From DAISIL01 sp036822015 (GTDB lineage: Bacteria > Bacteroidota > Bacteroidia > Cytophagales > Bernardetiaceae): DNA of 64,000 nucleotides. Shown here one piece after another: positions 59,962 to 64,000 of the stretch; positions within the stretch are counted from its first letter, which is position 1; every line of letters starts with the position of its first letter. A program made the position numbers and the translations under genes. Where the stretch lies: positions 14,136 through 78,135 of the forward strand of contig DAISIL010000008.1 in assembly GCA_036822015.1 (NCBI GenBank). The letters are read 5' to 3'. The notes under the pieces were generated by a model. That model had not been told where the DNA came from. It did not search any database and saw only the letters and a list, made by a program, of their open reading frames with translations.

Positions 59962-61482
59962 TTAATTTTGGGGCAAGACCTGCACCTGGCTTTTTCGCTT
60001 CTGGTATTTTTTGCGGTATTTGACCTGCACGGCCGGCGAGGGGACGCTGGTATTGGAGAGACGATCGCGACAGAGGAGCAGATAAGTATAGGTAGCCTTC
60101 GGTGTAACCTCCTGATCCAGAAACGTTACGGCATCGCCATTTAGCTGGGCATGGAGGCGGAGGCTTTCCCCTTTTTTGGCGCGATAGAGGAGCAGGGATC
60201 GCACGTCGGGATCATTTTTTTGCCAGGTCAGGCGGATACCTCGGGAATAAGCGAGCGTTTCGAGGAACTTAGGCGGAGGCGGAGGCGTATCGTCGATCCA
60301 GGGCATGGGCGGTGTCAGGGGTGCCCCGTTTTCGGCAACATCTTTTTGGAGAGAATCGGCAAAGCCGAGGGGATTTTGGAGAAGAATCTTGGCACGAAAA
60401 AAAATATCACCTTGCGCTTGTGCGCGGGTGCGTTGGAGGTGGTCGGGCATCTCTTGTGGGCTTTTCCAGTCTTCGATCTTGAAGATTGCCTGACCGATAT
60501 AGACATGTCGGCCAAAAGCGTTTTTTGTCCACCAATCGAGGAGCGTTTGGTAGTCGGCCAACGGATGCCCTACCTGAAAGTACAGTTGTGGGGCTACGTA
60601 GTCTAGCCAACCCTTTTGTAACCAAAGCCTTACGTCAGCGTAGAGAATGTCGTATGTCGTGATACCTGCACGGGTATCCGAGCCTTGAGGGTCATCGGCT
60701 TTGTTGCGCCACACCCCAAAAGGGCTGATGCCAAACTTGACGAAGGGTTTGATGGCTTTGATGCCTTCGGAAAGTTCCCTGATAAAATTTGAAATGTTGC
60801 TGCGTCGCCAGTCATCCTTACGGCCGTAGTCGAGCTGCCCATACTGCACGAAGGTTTCCTGATCGTCAAAATCAGGGATGCCCGCCTTTGGGTAAGGGTA
60901 GAAATAGTCGTCCAGGTGTACTCCGTCGATCTCATAGCGCATCACGACCTCCAAAATACTCCTGACCACCCAACGCCGCACCTCTGGTATGCCTGGATTG
61001 AAAAGCCGCTGGGCATCGTAGCGCACCACCCACTCGGGGCGGAGGCGAGCGATGTGGTCTTCGCTTAGTTTTGTTTTGTTATTGAAAACTGCCCGAAACG
61101 GATTGAACCACGCATGAAATTCCATGCCCCGCTTGTGCGTCTCCGCGATCATAAATTGCAAGGGATCATAAAAAGGTTTGGGCAAGGCTCCTTGCTCACC
61201 CACCAACCACTCCGAAAAAGGCGCGGCCATCGTAGGATACAAGGCATCGCCCGAAGGGCGCACCTGCACAAAAACGGCGTTGATGCCCAGGGCTTGCAAC
61301 TGATCCAGGAGCTGTACAAACTCGGCTTGCTGCACCGCCGAGGGGAGATCGCGCTTGCTCGGAAAGTCCAGATTAACGACACTAGCTACCCAAACACCAC
61401 GCATCTCAAACCTCTGAGCTACAGCATTTTGTATCAAAAAAAAACAACAAAAAAGCAAGCAGCTAATCCTCCCGTATCTCAT
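59962..61482 (-). CDS. GHL10 (DUF187)-type exported glycoside hydrolase-like protein
   Basis: A 506-residue exported protein. I start it at 61482 (MRYGRISCLLFCCFFLIQNAVAQ), which overlaps the rhomboid gene by 20 bases. The catalytic-like TIM barrel begins EMRGVWVASVVNLDFPSKRDL and has INAVFVQVRPSGDALYPTMAAPFSEWL, FHAWFNPFRAVF, the YEIDGVHLDDYFYPYP block with conserved Asp residues, and VKFGISPFGVWRN. A C-terminal domain with FN3-like RGIRLTWQKNDPDVRSLLLYR follows. Relatives are outer membrane glycosyl-hydrolase-like lipoproteins of unknown substrate. A basic tail (YRKKYQKRKS) ends it. Substrate unknown. Confidence 0.88.
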   Translation of the reverse strand: MRYGRISCLLFCCFFLIQNAVAQRFEMRGVWVASVVNLDFPSKRDLPSAVQQAEFVQLLDQLQALGINAVFVQVRPSGDALYPTMAAPFSEWLVGEQGALPKPFYDPLQFMIAETHKRGMEFHAWFNPFRAVFNNKTKLSEDHIARLRPEWVVRYDAQRLFNPGIPEVRRWVVRSILEVVMRYEIDGVHLDDYFYPYPKAGIPDFDDQETFVQYGQLDYGRKDDWRRSNISNFIRELSEGIKAIKPFVKFGISPFGVWRNKADDPQGSDTRAGITTYDILYADVRLWLQKGWLDYVAPQLYFQVGHPLADYQTLLDWWTKNAFGRHVYIGQAIFKIEDWKSPQEMPDHLQRTRAQAQGDIFFRAKILLQNPLGFADSLQKDVAENGAPLTPPMPWIDDTPPPPPKFLETLAYSRGIRLTWQKNDPDVRSLLLYRAKKGESLRLHAQLNGDAVTFLDQEVTPKATYTYLLLCRDRLSNTSVPSPAVQVKYRKKYQKRKSQVQVLPQN

Positions 61483-62089
61483 AACGAAAATATTGGTTTT
61501 CAATCGGGCGGTAGCCCGTCGTATAATCAAAATCGGGGCTTGGCTTTACCTCAGGGCTTACCCCAAGAGGCACTCGAACCCAAAGCAGTGCCATTAGACT
61601 CCCCAGTAGCCCACCGCTCAAATGTGCTTCCCACGAAATGCCGGCATCCGTAGGAGCCGCCAAAACCCCACCATACAAGACCAACACCGCGCCAGAGATT
61701 GCCCATCCGCTTTTGTTTTTTTGAAATATTCCCCCAAAAAACAAAAAACCAATCAAGCCAAACACCCAGCCACTCGCCCCCAAATGCACCGCCGGACGCG
61801 CCCACAGCCACACCGGAATCATGCTCACCCAGGGCAACAAAACAAATACCCGCAGCGCATAAGCCGGAAAAAAATGAAACAAAGCCACCCCCAGTACCCC
61901 CAATGCCAGGGCATTGCTCCAAAAATGTCCCCAACTGCCATGCGCAAAAGCCGCCGTAAAAAGCTGGGGCCAACTGCCCCCCTCACCCGCCCGTATGCCC
62001 AAGCCGTCGATCTCGAAGAGACGCTCGAGGAACATCAGAAGAATAGCTAAAAAAACAAGGTATGTTTTATCTTTTGGCATAACGATCAT
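61463..62089 (-). CDS. Rhomboid family intramembrane serine protease
   Basis: A 208-residue membrane protein with about six helices. The conserved HGSWGHFWSN is at residues 50-59. The catalytic Ser106 lies in GASGWVFGL and the catalytic His156 in WEAHLSGGLLG, both inside membrane helices. It should cut single-pass membrane proteins within the bilayer. The start could be residue 4 instead; either overlaps the upstream gene's end. The 3' end overlaps the GHL10 gene by 20 bases. It is co-directional with the upstream membrane protein and sdhC. Confidence 0.92.
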   Translation of the reverse strand: MIVMPKDKTYLVFLAILLMFLERLFEIDGLGIRAGEGGSWPQLFTAAFAHGSWGHFWSNALALGVLGVALFHFFPAYALRVFVLLPWVSMIPVWLWARPAVHLGASGWVFGLIGFLFFGGIFQKNKSGWAISGAVLVLYGGVLAAPTDAGISWEAHLSGGLLGSLMALLWVRVPLGVSPEVKPSPDFDYTTGYRPIENQYFRYEIRED

Positions 62090-62801
62090 ACTTCAAACAC
62101 AGCTCTCGGGCAATGGGCATGTTCTCGGGTGGAATCGGCAACTGGACTTGGACTTTATTTTCGTCGGCATCCTCGAGATGCCACACCAGACAGCCCTCCG
62201 TCAAAGATACCTGTTTGAGTTCCGTTCCCCACAAAGACAAGGCTTGCACCCGCTCCCCAACTAGTAAGGCCTTCGGATGAAAATAAACCGTCAGACTATC
62301 CGGTAGCTTTTGCCTCCCCAAGAACACGTGCAAGCCTGTCCCGACAACTAGCCAAAACCCTAATAACCAAACAAATACCTTTATCTCCCAACCTTCCTGC
62401 CAACCGATAAAACCCACCACCAGAGCTAACATCACCAACACCGTCCAAAGTACCGTCTGGTGGTTTTGGCGCACGATCTTTTGGTACTGCTCCGCTACTT
62501 CACCTGAAAGTTTCCAGGGTGCGCACAACTGCTCTTCGGGATGACTACGAATAAACATCCGGACTTGATCCAGGTGCGAGCGGTTTTCTGCCATCACCTG
62601 ACGGATACTCCACCCCATCAAGACGACCCCAGCCAGCAACAAAAAAATCCCCAAGGGGAGAGAAAAAAACTTCCCCTCGGAGAAAATCGTAACCAAACCA
62701 AAAACAATCGGAAAAAAAGAAACTATCGCCACAAAAACCCATAGCACTAAGCGGGTCATGTTTCGCGTGATCTTCTCCAGGTGTCCTTGCGGGGACTCCA
62801 T
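62067..62801 (-). CDS. Membrane protein with four predicted helices, unknown function
   Basis: A 244-residue protein. Hydrophobic segments at about residues 18-38 (LVLWVFVAIVSFFPIVFGLV), 47-64 (SLPLGIFLLLAGVVLMG), 115-131 (TVLWTVLVMLALVVGFI) and 140-160 (KVFVWLLGFWLVVGTGLHVFL) are followed by a soluble C-terminal beta-rich domain of about 80 residues ending LCLKYDRYAKR. I do not recognise the family. The ORF overlaps the rhomboid gene by 23 bases at its 3' end and starts 3 bases after the sdhC stop, so it sits within one operon between sdhC and the rhomboid gene. Confidence 0.7.
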   Translation of the reverse strand: MESPQGHLEKITRNMTRLVLWVFVAIVSFFPIVFGLVTIFSEGKFFSLPLGIFLLLAGVVLMGWSIRQVMAENRSHLDQVRMFIRSHPEEQLCAPWKLSGEVAEQYQKIVRQNHQTVLWTVLVMLALVVGFIGWQEGWEIKVFVWLLGFWLVVGTGLHVFLGRQKLPDSLTVYFHPKALLVGERVQALSLWGTELKQVSLTEGCLVWHLEDADENKVQVQLPIPPENMPIARELCLKYDRYAKR

Positions 62802-62804
62802 CCC

Positions 62805-63479
62805 TTAAAGCGACTGCATGAACATAATAATCGGGATGGCAGCAAAGCCAAGCGGTACAGCAATCGAAAAGGCATAACCCGTCAATTTGATGATGCCGCT
62901 GTATTTTTTGTGGTTCAGTCCCAGGGTCTGGAAGGCACTCTGAAAGCCATGCAGCAAGTGATACGCCACCGATGCCATAGCAGCCACATAAAGAGCCACA
63001 TACCACCACTGCGAAAAGGCCGCCGCCACCACAGAGTACAAGTCTTTGTTGCCGGCACTATCCATGGGGATACTACCAAAGTGCATCTCAAACCAGAAAT
63101 TACGCAAATGGACGATCAGAAAGACGAGGATGATTGTCCCCAGAACGGCCATGTTGCGGGAGGCCCAGGAGCTAGATGCACCGGGTTTGGAATAACCATA
63201 GCTCACGGGGCGGGCTTGTCTGTTTTGGTAAGCCAAAGCCAACCCATCAATGATGTGCAGCAAAAAACCAGCGTACAAACCATAGGAAAGTACCTTGATG
63301 AGCGGGAAAGTTGTCATAAACTTAGCATAGGCATTGAAAGCCAATCCGCCATCTGATTTGAGCAACTGAAAATTGCCCGATAGGTGTACGATCAAGAACG
63401 AACACAAAAACAGTCCGGTGAGTGCCATCAAGAGCTTTTTGCCGATGGAACTAGAAAGGGTACTGGTTAGCCAACTCAT
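62805..63479 (-). CDS. sdhC: Succinate dehydrogenase cytochrome b subunit
   Basis: A 224-residue five-helix cytochrome b558-type anchor of succinate:quinone oxidoreductase, single-subunit, diheme kind. Haem-ligand His candidates are in FLIVHLSGN (helix I), LLHIIDGLALA (helix II), FLIVHLRNFWFEMHFG (helix III) and AYHLLHGFQSAFQTLG (helix IV). This is the Bacteroidota type that uses menaquinone. The flavoprotein (sdhA) and iron-sulfur (sdhB) genes normally follow directly, but here the next gene is an unknown membrane protein and then a rhomboid. Confidence 0.93.
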   Translation of the reverse strand: MSWLTSTLSSSIGKKLLMALTGLFLCSFLIVHLSGNFQLLKSDGGLAFNAYAKFMTTFPLIKVLSYGLYAGFLLHIIDGLALAYQNRQARPVSYGYSKPGASSSWASRNMAVLGTIILVFLIVHLRNFWFEMHFGSIPMDSAGNKDLYSVVAAAFSQWWYVALYVAAMASVAYHLLHGFQSAFQTLGLNHKKYSGIIKLTGYAFSIAVPLGFAAIPIIMFMQSL

Positions 63480-63559
63480 GCGCGTATAGTTTTGGATTTG
63501 TCTTTTTTTACAAAGCTAATAGATCAGCGTCAGGTTTGCAAACAATGTTTGTCAGAATC

Positions 63560-64000
63560 TTAGCGGATTTTATGAACGAAATCTCGGGTCTGTTGGCGTA
63601 CATCTTCGGAATTTTGGGCCAAATGCCGAATAAATGCGCTGCCAATGATCCCGCCCGCAGCCCACTGACACACACGCGCAAAGTCCTCGGCATTGGAGAT
63701 ACCAAAGCCGATCAAGTGGGGATTTTTTAGGTGGAGCTTTTGAAGCCGCTCAAAATAAGCAACTTGTGCGTCAGAGATGCCCTGCTGGTTGCCGGTAATG
63801 GCCGCTGAGGAGACGGCATATAAGAAACCTTCCCCGGCCTGGTCGGCGATTCGGATGCGCTCATCGGAGGTCTGGGGTGTAACCAAAAAGATGTTGTGCA
63901 GCCCATGCTTGACCATGAGCGGGCGGTAGGTCTGGGTATATTCGAGGTGGGGTAAGTCCGGTAAAATCAGTCCATCTATGCCCACCTCCTGGCAAGCCCG
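63560..64000 (-). CDS. trpA: Tryptophan synthase alpha chain (5' part outside the window)
   Basis: The C-terminal 147 residues of TrpA, which splits indole-3-glycerol phosphate to indole. The frame is open through base 64000, so the start lies beyond the right edge. Conserved blocks are ACQEVGIDGLILPDLP, including the catalytic Asp, then NIFLVTPQTSDERI, AGEGFLYAVSSAAITG and the phosphate-binding LIGFGISNAEDFARV and GGIIGSAFIRHL. The family and end are certain. It is the second trp gene in the window; trpC is 16 kb away. Confidence 0.98.
   Translation of the reverse strand, partial: RACQEVGIDGLILPDLPHLEYTQTYRPLMVKHGLHNIFLVTPQTSDERIRIADQAGEGFLYAVSSAAITGNQQGISDAQVAYFERLQKLHLKNPHLIGFGISNAEDFARVCQWAAGGIIGSAFIRHLAQNSEDVRQQTRDFVHKIR

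Overview
The window reads as chromosomal DNA of a Bacteroidota bacterium with a base composition near 50% G+C. Three type IX secretion signatures support this: a large secreted protein ending in a type IX-style C-terminal sorting domain (11677-14601), a TPR/PD40/OmpA lipoprotein resembling PorE (25786-27786) and a PorP/SprF-family membrane protein (58923-59906). Other support comes from a PUR-domain (DUF3276) protein, a menaquinone gene (menC), hldD for LPS heptose, several matches to the Bacteroidota -7 element TAnnTTTG, and almost no Shine-Dalgarno sequences. I cannot fix the order or genus.

Layout. 1-3280 is the 3' part of rpoC with a strong terminator. 3492-10539 is an efflux operon: a 12-bp perfect inverted repeat, tetR, tolC-like, a small coiled-coil ORF, an RND adaptor lipoprotein and an RND pump, joined by ATGA overlaps and closed by a terminator. 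10538-11462 is an SdpI/SdpR-like pair on the minus strand. 11677-15189 holds the FG-GAP repeat secreted protein and a small secreted protein. 15289-18308 holds an M1 aminopeptidase and a metal ABC permease fused to a DtxR/MntR-like domain. 18258-25776 is mixed: a GT4 glycosyltransferase, a TPR protein, an ArsR-rhodanese pair, a vWA protein, a NUDIX hydrolase, a CtpA protease, a STAS protein and Fur. 25786-28001 holds the PorE-like lipoprotein and a 49-aa membrane peptide.

28085-33614 is a visibly AT-richer five-gene surface-glycan locus: a GT-D-like protein, an FkbM methyltransferase, a GT2/GT7 glycosyltransferase, an asparagine synthase-like protein without the glutaminase half, and a CapA-like protein. 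33611-36767 on the minus strand is ybbR-coaE-hldD-ferritin, followed by trkH. 38627-42886 holds a SiaC-like phosphoprotein with an unknown partner, purH-fbp, and the PUR-domain gene. 43172-46691 holds a membrane HExxH peptidase, a lipoprotein lipase, an Arg/Ser-rich lipoprotein and a DUF4178 protein. 46725-50005 holds prfC-trpC and an enoyl-CoA isomerase-like gene. 50107-52680 is a redox cluster (TlpA-like, peroxiredoxin, superoxide dismutase). 52743-56886 holds a 22-repeat LRR protein, a CBS protein, menC and a stand-alone LuxR-type HTH protein beside a 28-bp palindrome. 56966-64000 holds a histidine kinase, tRNA-Arg(TCT), tdk, PorP/SprF, a GHL10-type hydrolase, a rhomboid protease, a membrane protein, sdhC and the 3' part of trpA.

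Most genes are housekeeping or envelope genes. The parts I consider least ordinary are the permease-repressor fusion, the stand-alone HTH with its palindrome, the small protein inside the efflux operon, the AT-rich glycan locus and the SiaC/STAS signalling pieces. I found no CRISPR array, insertion sequence, prophage or rRNA. Every gap between genes is shorter than 300 bases once the 49-aa gene is counted.
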